Assembly (NCBI RefSeq): GCF_028640845.1
Contig: NC_080541.1
Span: 159,224,502-159,288,501 of the forward strand
From: Ahaetulla prasina
Lineage: Eukaryota; Chordata; Lepidosauria; Squamata; Colubridae
DNA: 64,000 bases
Direction of reading: 5' to 3'
Part shown: piece after piece, positions 32,252-43,386 of the stretch
How positions within the stretch are numbered: the first letter of the stretch is position 1
Layout: each line of letters starts with the position of its first letter
Position numbers and translations under genes: made by a program
The notes under the pieces: model-generated
What the model was told of the DNA's origin: nothing
The model's input: only the letters and a program-made list of their open reading frames with translations
The model's database searches: none

Positions 32252-32384
32252 CAGTATTTCCCAAACTTAGGGATTTTAAGATGTGAGGGCTTCAATTCCC
32301 AGGATTCTCCAGCCAGCCAGGTGGCTGGAGAATTCTGGGAGTTGAAGTCCACACGTCTTAAAGTTCCCAAGCTTGTGAATCACT
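32252..32384. mobile_element. Hairpin hAT-like MITE
   Basis: Diverged relative of 19520-19654: ttttaagatgtgagggcttc and its partner gaagtccacacgtcttaaag around a central tctccagccagcc/ggtggctggaga stem. Right end and target duplication are decayed. Confidence 0.75.
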
Positions 32385-32559
32385 TTAATTGAATATCAGA
32401 TTTCTGTTAAGATGGTTTATCATATCAACTGGCCCAGACACATTACTGTATATCCCTGTTCGTTAAGATTCTTAATTAAAATAAATAGTGCCCATATCCT
32501 ACAGTTCAGAATGCAGGCTAACACATATTTTATGACATACAAAACTGTATATATGTACT

Positions 32560-33552
32560 CAGGGGTGAAATGCTCCCGGTTCGCACTGGCTCCCCCGATT
32601 AGGTAGCGATGGCAGCTGCTGGTTCGGAGGACCGGTAGCAAAAATCCCTGGCCCCGTCCCCCTGCCTCTGCTGAGCCGCACCATTAGCAGAGGTTTGTTT
32701 TTTTTACTTTTAAAAGTTTTTCTTCAGCTGAAACATGCCTTGAAAAGTTAAAAAAAAAAACCTCTGATGATCGCGGGGCTGAGCAGAGATCATCAGAACA
32801 CTTTAAAAGTTTTTTTTTAAAAAAACCCTTCAGCCAAAGGGGAAATAAAAAAGAAAAAAACTGGAGGTTTTAAAAGCCTTCTCTGGCGATCCCAGAGGAG
32901 TTTCCTGATCCTCACAGGTTTTTAAACTCACTTTTTAACAGCCCCCACTTACAAGAGCCCCCACCCAAGCCCAGCCAATTCTCCCTCCTCACTTACCTAT
33001 AATTACTGCTCTTTTGGGCTGGCAACGGCATGTTTTCTTCAGCTACTGAAGAAAAAAAAAAGCTTGCTTTGACTTCCTGCTTTGCTGGCTGAGGAACTCT
33101 GGGATTTAAAGTCCACAATAAAATAAAATAAAATAATAAAATAAAATATTTGTGCAGCTTTCTGAGATTTGGGGTGTTTCTGTAGTGTTTCACTCTAACT
33201 AGACAAACACACAAAATCTCAGAAAGCTGTATATGGCATTTTGTGAGTGTGTGTGTGAGTTGTGTGTGTGTAAAGTGTGAAAGTTGGTTTTTGAGCTTTT
33301 TGTGGCTGTGTGAAGTGTGAAGTGCAGCTGCTTTTACATTGTGTGTGAGTCAGTTGTGTTGTGTTGTGTTGTGTGTGTGTAAAGTGTGAAAGTTGGTTTT
33401 TGATACCTCTTATTGTTTTTTATACTTTGCTTATTATTTTTATTATTTATTGTTATTGGCCACGCCCACTCAGTCATCTGACCACCAAGCCCGCCCACCA
33501 ATTAAGCCACACCCACAGAACCGGTAGGGAAAATTTTTAGATTTTACCCCTG
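32560..33552. mobile_element. hAT-like element, 993 bp, perfect 8-bp target duplication
   Basis: CAGGGGTGAAATGCTCCCGG ... tttttagattttacccctg, flanks tatgtact at 32552-32559 and 33553-33560. Largest of the hAT-like set here. The right interior has the shared ggccacgcccactcagtcat and ccacacccacagaaccggta. The middle is unique: paired gatgatcgcgg/agagatcatcag words and a duplicated gtgtgaaagttggtttttga (33274 and 33386). No transposase frame. Confidence 0.93.
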
Positions 33553-33917
33553 TATGTACTTCTTTGACAGTAAATACTTGTCAGCACAATGGGATTGGAG
33601 CAGATACTCATGTGATTGCAGTAAAACAATTGCAATCATTTACTTTTTGTAAAGCGGAAAATGTAAGACAATTGTTCTCAGGCCACTATAAGAGTATAAA
33701 TGTATAAGAAGAAAACCCAACATGCTATATCTAAAATATATTCCATTCACTTTAACAAGGGTAGGTGAAGCAGAAAGAGAGGCGTGACAGAATCTCAGTG
33801 TTAAAGTTTGAGTCTATCTTTAATGATTTTTCTCTTAATTTCAAAAGGAAGGAAAATAGATGCAAACTCTGATCGCAACTATTCCAGAAAGTAGGAGTGC
33901 TTTGGATGCATGAGATC

Positions 33918-34315
33918 CAGGGGTGGGCATCAAAAATTTTAGCAAGGGGTTCTCTGCCCGGTTGCTGGGTGGGCATGGCCATGGTGGGTGTGGCCTAGTC
34001 AGTTTCCTGCACCACGGCAAGGGGTGGGGTGGGCATTTTTGGCATCCCCAGGCTCTGGAGGCTTTCCTCGAGCCTCCAGGAGGATGAAAACAGCCTGGTT
34101 TCTGGCCTTTCTGAACTTCCAGTAGGCCCATTTTTCACCCTCCCCGAACCTCTGCATCCACCCTGGACCATCCAAAACAGGCCACATGAAGACTCTGGAA
34201 GGGGCGGGGCGGGGTGGAGTGGGAAGGGCCAGCCAGGAGTGGGATTTTGGGGTTCTCCAAACTGCACAGAATCTTAGCTAGAGGTTCTTCCAAACCCCTG
34301 CAAACCCCACCCCTG
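33918..34315 (+). mobile_element. hAT-like MITE, 398 bp, perfect 8-bp target duplication
   Basis: CAGGGGTGGGCATCAAAAAT ... caaaccccacccctg. Flanks atgagatc at 33910-33917 and 34316-34323. Several overlapping frames of 60-115 codons over this stretch come from its GC-rich interior and are not genes. Same subfamily as 60877-61296. Confidence 0.93.
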
Positions 34316-34323
34316 ATGAGATC

Positions 34324-35195
34324 CAAGGCCACCTCTAACAATGGATCAGGGGAAAATAAAGATTTTTGTGGCAGCAGTTTTGTCCAGGTGTACTTGATAG
34401 CATTGGAAAAGAAGACTTCCTGTCTTGAGTCTCTTGCCTGAAATTGGTAACACCCATATACTGTATTTTTTGATTGAGGCACGTTCTGCTTGCTGGAAGA
34501 AAAAACAGAAAATTACAATAAATCAAAGCTGTAACATTAGGGAACTGTATAGTTTAAGAGACTTTATCCAGTAAGTTTATGAAACAAAAAATAACACTAT
34601 TAGTCACTCAAGTTAGGCCAGGTCAGAAAATGAAATCCAGAAGATTGACCAAAGCTATACTTTAATGTAGGCTACAGGAACAGAACCTTGGAAAACCTTG
34701 TTTTGTCCTTCCTTCCCAGTGAATTTGGATGGAGCCAATCTAAGCTTGTTCTAACGATTATCCAATTTCCCGGGTTTAAAGCATGTTTTGTTTTTGTAGC
34801 TGTTTCTGCCTAGTTTCTCCAAGGTCATCTCCATGGCTCTCTTATATATGGGAAATTACGTTTGCTTGCATGTGGTAGTGTTTTGTTTTGTTTTTAAAGT
34901 TTCCTATAAAATTTACTCACAGTAAATAGATTTTAAAAAGCTGTTGGGAAAACGCCACCTATGTTAAGAAAAGCTGAGAATGAAAATTAATTTCTTAAAC
35001 ATTAAAATATCTTCAAAAATGCATTAAACTCAAAATAATGGGAATACTATACTGTACGACTAACACAACAAAACAGACCATTCATTTTTCTCTAGGCCAT
35101 ACATAGCAATCCAATTCACAATTGGCATAAAACTAATGCCCATAGGGGCATTTGCAGGAGTGCTATGGCTCCTTCCAGTTAATGCCCAAATTGTT
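34324..35195. other. Unique DNA, nothing recognised
   Basis: No repeat ends or convincing frames. Confidence 0.4.
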
Positions 35196-35199
35196 ATTT

Positions 35200-35340
35200 A
35201 GCTATTTTTTAATTCGGTACGTTTATATAACTCCCATCTCACATATGTAACTTTGGGCAGGGAAGAAAGTTTTTTTTAAAAAAACCAGTACAATAATTAA
35301 ATAACAAAGCAACAAAAAACATTAAAAACAGTTGAAGCTG
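35200..35340 (-). mobile_element. Old L2-type 3' end relic
   Basis: tttatataactcccatctca ... actttgggcaggg then caatacaataattaaataac-like sequence recalls the antisense L2 3' end (tttataccgcccttctcccg at 41995), but is much more diverged. Tentative. Confidence 0.35.
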
Positions 35341-35344
35341 TTTA

Positions 35345-36245
35345 ACCATGTTGGCAAACTGGCATTGGAAGGCGTCTTTCACCCAGATCAAAAGCATCCA
35401 CTTATACAACAAAAGAATGGATAGGATCTGGAGGACAGGAGATAGAAATTAGAGGACAACATTCATGATTCCCAATAGTTACAAAGTTCAGGAATTGGTA
35501 ATCTAGGAGTATACATACGAAATCTTAAAGATAGGAGCCTTGGTAAGAGATAATGTGTTTCCCCTGCCTTGTTTTCACCTCTCCTCTCTTCTCTTCTCCT
35601 CTCCCTTCCCCTCTTCCTCCCCTCCCCTAGATAATGTTATAATCAATAAGGTGTTTTTGGCAGGCTAGCTCTCTATTGGGTGTTTCATGACTCCGAAACA
35701 ATTTAACTATTAGGAATCACGTCCCTTTCCTCTCATTTTAGAATTCTAACCACCCTGGTTTCATCTTACCAAAAATGGGATTCCATTCTAGTTGGATTCC
35801 AATACTCAACAGGTTTTCTTCACCTCAAATAGGCATACACATCTCTCAGCCCATACCCTACCCTACCAATCAAGGGAGGAAAGAAGAGCTCTATCAGTTA
35901 TTAAGTGGAAAGAAAAGGGTAGCACAGAAGCACCATACTGTTCTCTTTTATGGAGTTCCCATCAGTAGCCCTGGAGCTCCAGAAAAAAAAAATTACAAAA
36001 GTGTCTTTTGATCAGTTAAGGTCAATGGATTTTTGAAGTTAATAAACTAAGCTCGTTAAGCTAAAAAGAAGTTCTCTAACACTGTGGGGACCCTGAAGTG
36101 TAGCACAAAGTTTAGAATGACACAGCACAGGCATATGGGGAAAGCATTAGCTTCTTTCCTGCGAGCCCAAAATTGATCATATCTTCACTATATTACTACC
36201 CTGGAGCTTTAGTCCACTAATACAATATACAGATACACAACACAG
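35345..36245. other. Unique DNA with a long polypyrimidine tract
   Basis: Bases 35574-35629 are almost pure C/T ending in ctag. It superficially resembles a splice acceptor, but no exon follows. No gene recognised. Confidence 0.4.
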
Positions 36246-36250
36246 ATACA

Positions 36251-36690
36251 GAATAATAGCGTTGGAAGGGACCTTGGAAGTCTTCTAGTTCATTCCAATC
36301 CAGGGGTGAAATCCAGCAGGTTTTGACAGGTTCTGGAGAACCGGCAGAGGAAATTTTGAGTAGTTTGGAGAACTGGCAAATACCACCTCTGGCTGGCCCC
36401 AGAGTGGGGTGGGAATGGAGATTTTGCAATATCCTTCCACCAGGAGTGGGGAGGGAATGGAGATTTTGCAGTATCCTTCCCCTGCCATGCCCACCAAGCC
36501 ACAGCATGCCCACAGAACTGGTAGTAAAAAAATCTGGATTTCACCACTGGTCCAATCTCTTCTTAAAAACCTCCAGTGATGAAGCACCCACAACTTCTGA
36601 AGGCAAGCCATTCCACCGGTTGATTGTTCTCACTGTTAGGCCATTTCTCCTTAGTTTTGGGTTGCTCCTTTCCTTGTGCCCATGCATTTT
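36251..36690 (-). mobile_element. CR1 LINE 3' end, split by a hAT-like MITE
   Basis: Antisense CR1 end (gcgttggaagggaccttgg at 36260) resumes after the MITE at caatctcttcttaaaaacct and continues through the ORF2 end (rev. comp. keeps EVVGASSLEVFKK-like and LRRNGLTVRTINRWNGL-like reading) to about 36690. Confidence 0.88.
36301..36549. mobile_element. hAT-like MITE, 249 bp, nested in CR1
   Basis: CAGGGGTGAAATCCAGCAGG ... atctggatttcaccactg. Target duplication ttccaatc (36293-36300) / gtccaatc (36550-36557), 7 of 8. Removing it restores the CR1 sequence exactly, which fixes both boundaries. Confidence 0.95.
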
Positions 36691-36691
36691 A

Positions 36692-37212
36692 CGCCCTAAT
36701 TACTCCTAATTGTGTCTGTGCATTTTAGAGGATGTAATTATTATTTTTTAAATTTTATTTTCTTACACTCGTCTGGTAGATAAGATTGAAAAACATCCAT
36801 CTGAAATGTGAGGTCCCCTCCAGGTTGATTCTTTTATTCCACAACCTCCTTTTGAACATTTATGGTCCATAAGTGGATTAGAGTACTTGAGTATACTCTC
36901 AAATATTTATATTGCAGAAGTTGTTTTGTTTTGGATACCTTTGAGGCAATTAATGTAATACATTAATCAATATCTTTGTCTTCTATTCTTATAAAAACAC
37001 CAATAAAGTGATAAAACTGATAGTTCTTCCTTGAGGTTGTATTACTTAGACAATGAGCCTCTAAAATTTTGAAACTTAGAAGAGCAATACAAAATATATA
37101 CCATTCACAGAAAAGGGATTGACAGGTATTTTTTAAATTTCTGTTGACGTCACTTGAATTTTCACTAAGGAAAACAAAATGCTTGCAAGTGCACATTGCT
37201 CAATCAGGAGTG
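36692..37212. other. Unique AT-rich DNA, nothing recognised
   Basis: No repeat family or convincing frame. Confidence 0.4.
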
Positions 37213-37216
37213 AAAG

Positions 37217-37503
37217 ATATATTTTATTTTATTTTATTTTTTATTTTTATTTGAATTTATCTTTCTCCGAAGACTCAGGGCGGATTACATTGTGTTAAGC
37301 AATAGTCTCATCCATTTGTATATTATATACAAAGTCAACTTTTATTGCCCCCAACAATCTGGTCCTCATTTTACCTACCTTATAAAGGATGGAAGGCTGA
37401 GTCAACCTTGGGCCTGGTGGGCCTGGTGGGCCTTGAACTTGCAGTAATTGCAAGCAGCTGTGTTAATAATAGACTACTTAGCCTGTTGAGCCACCAGAGG
37501 CCC
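37217..37503 (-). mobile_element. tRNA-derived SINE with L2-type tail, antisense
   Basis: Reads in reverse from the tail (tttatttgaatttatctttc, ctccgaagactcagggcgg) through the body (aaggatggaaggctgagtca) to the head (cctgttgagccaccagagg), the complement of 5285-5559. The A-tail appears as a T-rich (tttta)n run at 37217. Confidence 0.9.
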
Positions 37504-37505
37504 AT

Positions 37506-38331
37506 AGTGTTAAATTTTACAGTTTAACACTATGTTTCAAAGTCTTATTGCATGAATGCTATCATAATAATTAGTCATTTTATTTCTCTGGCACTTCCGT
37601 CAGGATTTTTATGATGGTCCTTGAGGCGATGCTGACCTTAGAAAATAGTGGAAGCAAATTGAAATTTAAAGCGGTTTTTTTAAAAAATAAATAAATAAAT
37701 CCTCAACACTTCATCCAAATAAGTTACATTAACTTAAGTTGTTGAGCCCTGAGTAAATTGCTTGTAAGTACTAAAATAAAGGAACTGAAGCCCACAGACT
37801 TCTCAGCTGGTATATATAACTGCTATCAGCACACAATGCATTATTTAAAAACTAGACTTCCAACCCAATCTTATAATATGGAAAGTTGTTCAATTATAAC
37901 ATTTTGCCTATTCTCACTTTTTAGTTTTCCAGGTGGATAGACAGGATGGTAAACGTGTATCATTTTATTAATTATATTTTCAATCAATCTAGAGTTATCA
38001 AGGCAATTTAAAAATACTCAATAGAAACTAAATATAATAACAATAATCAGCTTAGAGAAAAAGAAGTCAGTTCAAAATATCTACAAGCTATCACCCCAGT
38101 GTATCACAAGAACATAATAATTGTCAGAATGAAAACATAGAGTCTAAAATACCGCTATTTTAGAAGAAGGAAAGTATCATCAAAATAACAGCATGGGGAG
38201 CAGTAAGCAGAAAGTCACAACTGAGGAGATACCATTTTTCGTATCCAACTGTTGAATTGATTTTGGATTAGTGTCTCCTGCACCTTAGGAGATAATGGTA
38301 TTAACCATCTACATCCCACATTTGGTTTCCA
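37506..38331. other. Unique DNA, nothing recognised
   Basis: AT-rich. The short frames on both strands have no recognisable motif. Confidence 0.4.
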
Positions 38332-38460
<129 letters not shown>

Positions 38461-38874
38461 TCGCTACACACTCCATCATTGTATGGTTGTCTAGAGGAGC
38501 TCTCTAAAGAAGGCTGTACAGCTAGAAAAGAATAAATCATGACTAACAACAAAGTGAATGAAATTAATTATGGTGATGATGACCACAACCAGAAGGAGAA
38601 AAGAATTGAAGGACCAAGTAGGGATAGATTATCATGGGGAAAATCCGTAAGTATGATCAATAAGAGTCAGCATCAAATTTTAAACATTTATTTTTATAGT
38701 TTTTAAAATAATAATAAATAGGGGAAAAAACAAAAGCAAAAATTGCATGCATTGTCAAAGATAAGAAAAAAACACATAGTTTTTTCATATTAAAAAAATG
38801 GAAAAGTGCAAGAAAAAAAAGAAAAAAGGATATTATTTTAGCAATAAATAGCTACAGTGCTATATGTAGTTATG
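38461..38874. other. Unique AT-rich DNA, nothing recognised
   Basis: Purine-rich with A-runs. No repeat family named. Confidence 0.4.
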
Positions 38875-38888
38875 TAATGCAATTATTA

Positions 38889-39231
38889 GTAGGGACATGG
38901 TGGCTCAGTGGCTAAGATGCTGAGTTGGCAGTTCAGTGGTTCGAATCCCTAGTGCCGCATAACGGGGTGAGCTCCCGTTACTTGTCCCAGCTTCTGCCAA
39001 CCTAGCAGTTCGAAAGCAGGTAAAAAATGCAAGTAGGAAAATAGGGACCACCTTTGGTGGGAAGATAACAGCGTTCTGTGCGCCTTTGGTGTTGACTCAT
39101 TATGGCCACATGATCATGGAGACGTCTTTGGACAGGGCTGGCTCTTTGACTTTGAAACAGAGATGAGCACTGCCCCCTAGAGTCAGGAATGACTAGCACA
39201 TATGTGCAAGGGGAACCTTTACATTTACCTT
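38889..39231 (+). mobile_element. Sauria-type SINE (tRNA head, Bov-B tail)
   Basis: Perfect A-box tggctcagtgg and B-box ggttcgaatcc; tail cactgccccctagagtcagg ... gactagcacatatgtgcaag. Perfect 14-bp target duplication taatgcaattatta (38875-38888, 39232-39245). The intact duplication argues for a recent insertion. Confidence 0.95.
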
Positions 39232-39245
39232 TAATGCAATTATTA

Positions 39246-40007
39246 TTCAAGTACATATATATATTTCTAATGCATTTGTGTAACTGATGTATTTATGCAT
39301 TTTAGACAAAAAAATAATATTGTCCATATAATCCAGATAAAAAAACGAGTATTGTCTATATAATATATATGGACAAATATATAAAAAACTATTTGTATAT
39401 TTGTCCATATAAAGTCTACATCTATAGGCAATCCACTCCTAGGTGGCAAGTGCAATCAGGTTTACAATTCATTCAGTGAAAGAGGCCATGCATTTATCTT
39501 TCCAAAGCTGCAGTATCAGTCTTTTGGCCATAGTAAAAGGATGGAGAATTTATTTATCTTGTCTGATTGTCAAATACTGGTACTAGGTGTGTAGTTCAAA
39601 AGAAATACTGTTGTCTGAAATTTTTAGCTTTTGTCACACAATTATATTTATATATTCCAATACTTTCTCCCAAAACTTGATAAATGTAAGACATTGTAAA
39701 AACACGTTTTCTAAAGAACTGTTATCTTGTATCTCCCACAAAATGCTGTTTTTGACAGCCTTTTTCTATATAAACATTACAAAATAAATTCTATTAATTT
39801 TGTTGTGTAAATTATAATTTGAGGCCCATTTACACTTTTGCTGTGAAAGCTAGGACAAATTGATATGGAGATGTTAAGAAATGAATAGAATAAAGAATTA
39901 GAGATACCTATAATTGCCTAGACAACGAGAGTTGAAATCAACATGACGTTATACAATCAATATATTCTCAGTTATACAAAGCTAGTGAAACGTAATGAAA
40001 ACCAACA
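39246..40007. other. Unique AT-rich DNA, nothing recognised
   Basis: Contains a local inverted pattern of tatatggacaaatat words at 39365-39410. No gene recognised. Confidence 0.4.
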
Positions 40008-40015
40008 GTCTCAAC

Positions 40016-40738
40016 CAGGGGTGAAATTAAAAAAAAAAAATCCCTACCAGTTCTGTGGGCATGGCTTGTTGGGGGGGAGTCATGTGACTGGGTGGGCGTG
40101 GCCAACTCAACATCACTCACATCGAGGGGCTCCTCACCAGCCCCTCTCCTCCCAGCCACTCCTTGTCGCAAATGGCAGGAAAATGGGGAGGGGAATATTA
40201 CTGTTTACCATCCTTCCCTCAGTCTGTGCTGAGATTGAAGAATGGATGACAGGCAGAAAAATCCCCTTCCCCATTTTCCTGCCTTTCGCAAAAATAGCTC
40301 CATTCCAGCCACTCCCTCCCCGGCCCCCTCCCTCCTGGGGACTAGCTTAAAAGGGACAGCATCTCCGTTGTGAATGGAGGGAGAAAAGTTCGCATTCTCT
40401 CTGTTGCATTTAACATTGAATTCTGTGGCAGAGAGAATGCTAACTTTTCTCCCTCCATTCAGAAGGGAGCTGCTGCTCCCTTTATGGTTCCCTCCTGGGC
40501 CCCTCCCTCCTGGGGACTACTTTAAAGGGACAGGCTGCAGCAGCTCCATTCTGAATGGAGGGAGAAAAGTTAGCGTTCCTTTAACATTGAATTCTGAATA
40601 CCGAGCGGCTGGAAGAGGTGAGCGGTGACAGGCCAGGCAAGGGTGGGGCCGAAGAGAGGTAATTACTACCAGCTCGGTGAACTGATGCCCATAATTCCTA
40701 GTCCCAAACCAGTCCGAACCGGTAGGATTTCACCCCTG
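40016..40738. mobile_element. hAT-like element, 723 bp, perfect 8-bp target duplication
   Basis: CAGGGGTGAAATTAAAAAAA ... ggtaggatttcacccctg, flanks gtctcaac at 40008-40015 and 40739-40746. The interior carries a 33-bp inverted repeat (40371-40403 with 40429-40461, words such as gaatggagggagaaaagtt) and a third direct copy at 40551. Ends are shared with 32560-33552, but the middle is unrelated. Confidence 0.93.
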
Positions 40739-40746
40739 GTCTCAAC

Positions 40747-41954
40747 CACAAGTCCACATATGGCTTCCTACTTGAAAGATTCTTCTTCTCATCAAATATT
40801 CATATCCCTTCTCTCTCTTGTACTCATTCTACTATTATTCTGATAGGGAAAAAAATTCTCTTTCTCTTTCCTTCTTTGGTACTATTCTACTAGCAAGATG
40901 GTGCATTAGAAATTGAGACAAAGTAGCGCCCAAAGCTATATTTTCTGAGTATTTCTGTCACCTGAGCCTTCATTGAATCTCAGGTGTTTTTTTTCCTGCC
41001 TGGTGCCCTTTCAACTGTGTTGTGATTAAAACTGCAAAATAAGTCAGCGTGGGAATTTCCGTCTTGATATATTTGGAGGACCCAAAGTTGAAGAAGGTTG
41101 ACTATTAAGAGGTGAAAAAAAGAGCTCCCTCCTTCAGTGTTAGCAAAATAGCAACCATGACTTCAGAGCTGGGTTTAGCAGAAAGAAAGGTGATGCTTGG
41201 GAATGTTGAAGTATGAATCAGAGAACATATATTTGAGGTGGAAAATGTGGGCTAATGACCTTTGAGAAGGTTCAGGTGATACCATTACAATTTAGGGAAA
41301 GCGTGCAGACATGGCTTTTGGAATTCTTTCAAAACCGTTAATAATAGCTCTTTTCTTGGAGAAATGGCTAGGAAGAAGACAAGGAGGACCAATAGAAAAG
41401 AATAATTTTAGCTATACTTGTATATTTGTACAAATATTTGTAAAAGAATATTTGAATTGTGTGGTCATTGAGGCTCTCTGATCATGGTTGTTCTGTTGCA
41501 GATGTTTCATTACCAACTAACTAGTGTATTAATGTACTAACTACTTGAGCAATGAAACATCTGGAAGAAAACAACTAAGTTCAGAGAGCACCAAGGATCC
41601 TGCAAAGGAGGAGGAGGAGTTGTAAACTTTCCATGCCATGTTCATACTACCATCCTAAAAGGATGCATCAAGATTTTTTTTGAGATAGGTTTTTTTCTCT
41701 TTCTATGGCTTTCAGACAGATCCGGCCCATTTTCAACACAAACATTTTTTTTTCTGGTTTCTATCCGCACACCAAATTTGGTTTTATTCTTTGCATATTT
41801 TGGAAAGGTATCCTGCTGAGAAGCAGTGTCTGGATTCTCTGTACATAATTTCTTCCCAATATCACATTAACCTGGAAAGAATTAAAAAGTCTGATTACTT
41901 TAATACCTTCATATTTTGACATGGTGAATATAATTCTATTTTTGTCATCAGAAC
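40747..41954. other. Unique DNA, nothing recognised
   Basis: About 1.2 kb without recognisable repeats except short (ttta)-rich DNA at its right edge, which belongs to the following LINE end. Confidence 0.4.
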
Positions 41955-42647
41955 ATTTATTTATTTATTTATTTTATTTATTTATTTGATTTTTATACCG
42001 CCCTTCTCCCGAAGGACTCAGGGCGGTGTACAGGCAAAAATAAAACAGATAATACAATATACAATTTAAAAAGCAGATTAAAAAACTTATTTTAAAATTA
42101 GCCTGATAGGTTAAAATATACTAGACTAAAAAACCCCATTTAAAATTAATTAATAAAAATTTAAAATTAATAAAATTCAATTCAAGCCAGCCCCGCGCGA
42201 ATAAAAAGATGTGTCTTCAGTTCACGACGGAAAGTCCGAAGGTCAGGTATTTGGCGTAAACCCAGGGGAAGCTCGTTCCAGAGTGTGGGAGCCCCCACAG
42301 AGAAGGCCCTTCCCCTGGAGGCCGCCAGCCGACATTGTTTGGCGGACGGCACCCTGAGAAGTCCCTCTCTGTGAGAGCGTACGGGTCGGTGGGAGGCATG
42401 TGGTAACAGCAGGCGGTCCCGTAAGTACCCAGGCCCTAAGCCATGGAGTGCTTTAAAGGTCATAACCAACACTTTAAAGTGCACTCGAAAGGCCACAGGT
42501 AGCCAGTGCAGTCTGCGCAGGAGCGGTGTTACGTGGGAGCTACGCGTAGCTCCCTCTATCACCCGCGCAACTGCATTCTGGACTAGTTGAAGCCTCCGAG
42601 TGCACTTCAAGGGGAGCCCCATGTAGAGAGCATTACAATAATCCTCA
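41955..42647 (-). mobile_element. L2-like LINE, 3' part
   Basis: Antisense. It begins with a (ttta)n run and the L2 terminus ccgcccttctcccgaaggac, the same as the tail of the L2-type SINEs, then the C-terminal coding region. Homology to the better copy at 55649 stops at attacaataatcc (about 42647). Confidence 0.9.
42182..42647 (-). pseudogene. L2 ORF2 C-terminal fragment
   Basis: One open minus-strand stretch with the L2 C-terminal blocks CTRRLQLVQNAVARVI, TPLLRRLHWLPVAFRVHFKV, GLGPGYLRDRLL and TLWNELPLGLRQIPDL, ending RAGLA at 42182. The frame is uninterrupted over ~155 codons, so this copy is fairly young. No catalytic RT residues remain: 5' truncation removed them. Codons upstream of 42647 in the same frame belong to the neighbouring element. 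Confidence 0.9.
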
Positions 42648-42670
42648 CACAAAAATTTGCAGTGATTATT

Positions 42671-43386
42671 GGAGACGACTTCCGGTGTCCAGTGGCAACG
42701 GTCGTCTGGAGGCTTCTCCTGCCTCCAGTGCCCGAATCCGGCCGCCGCCGAGGCCCCCAGGGGCCAGGTGTTCCGAAAAGGACACCTGCCGCACGGACGG
42801 CTCGCCAGGGGTCTCCCAGCCGACATACAGGACTGGGGGGACCGATGCTGGCGCGTCCTAGGCTCGGCGGGGTTCGGAGGCCACAGGCCACGGCCATTAC
42901 TTTGGTCGTCGCCTGGGCGCTGTGCCCGTGACACCGGGCTTTGGTTTTATAACTGCAGCAGCCTGGTGGTGAACAGGGAACGGAGAAGAATTGAGGAAGG
43001 GAGAAGGGAAGGGGATATCGGTAAAGGCGAGTGGAGTGCTCCGGAGTGCGGGGGGGTTTTTCTCCCCTGCGGCTGGAAGGAGCACGAGTCATTCTGGAGA
43101 GAGGAGAACTTAAAATAAGAAGATTACCGGTTTTGTGGAGCTCTGGAGAAGAGGTGATGGAGAAATTTAGGAGGGAGGGTTTGAGGCCCCCCCTCCCTCT
43201 GGGGAACAGTGGTGGCGTCCAGCTTCCGCCTTCACTATGAGAATCTTGATGACATCACTTCCCTTCAGCTTCCTGGTTGACTAACTGTACTCTGGACTCG
43301 TTGCTCCTGTGAGTGCCCCCTGGTGGATCCGGAGGAAATTACAAGGATACTGTGCTTGCCTGAGGATTTTGAAATTTTTTTTTTAA
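42671..43386 (+). promoter_or_regulatory. GC-rich 5' leader of the L1-like element
   Basis: Markedly richer in G+C and CpG than the surrounding DNA (ggagacgacttccggtgtcc at its start). In L1 elements such leaders carry the internal Pol II promoter; that role is inferred from position. Overlapping frames on both strands here (up to ~161 codons) reflect base composition and are not genes. Confidence 0.6.

Noticed and set aside
33752..34526. Many overlapping frames of 60-115 codons on both strands
   Set aside because: They fall over the GC-rich hAT-like element at 33918-34315 and change strand and frame freely; composition explains them.
42587..43240. Frames up to 161 codons with GC-rich codon use
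   Set aside because: They span the L2/L1 junction or lie in the L1-like 5' leader, on both strands, with no conserved motif.
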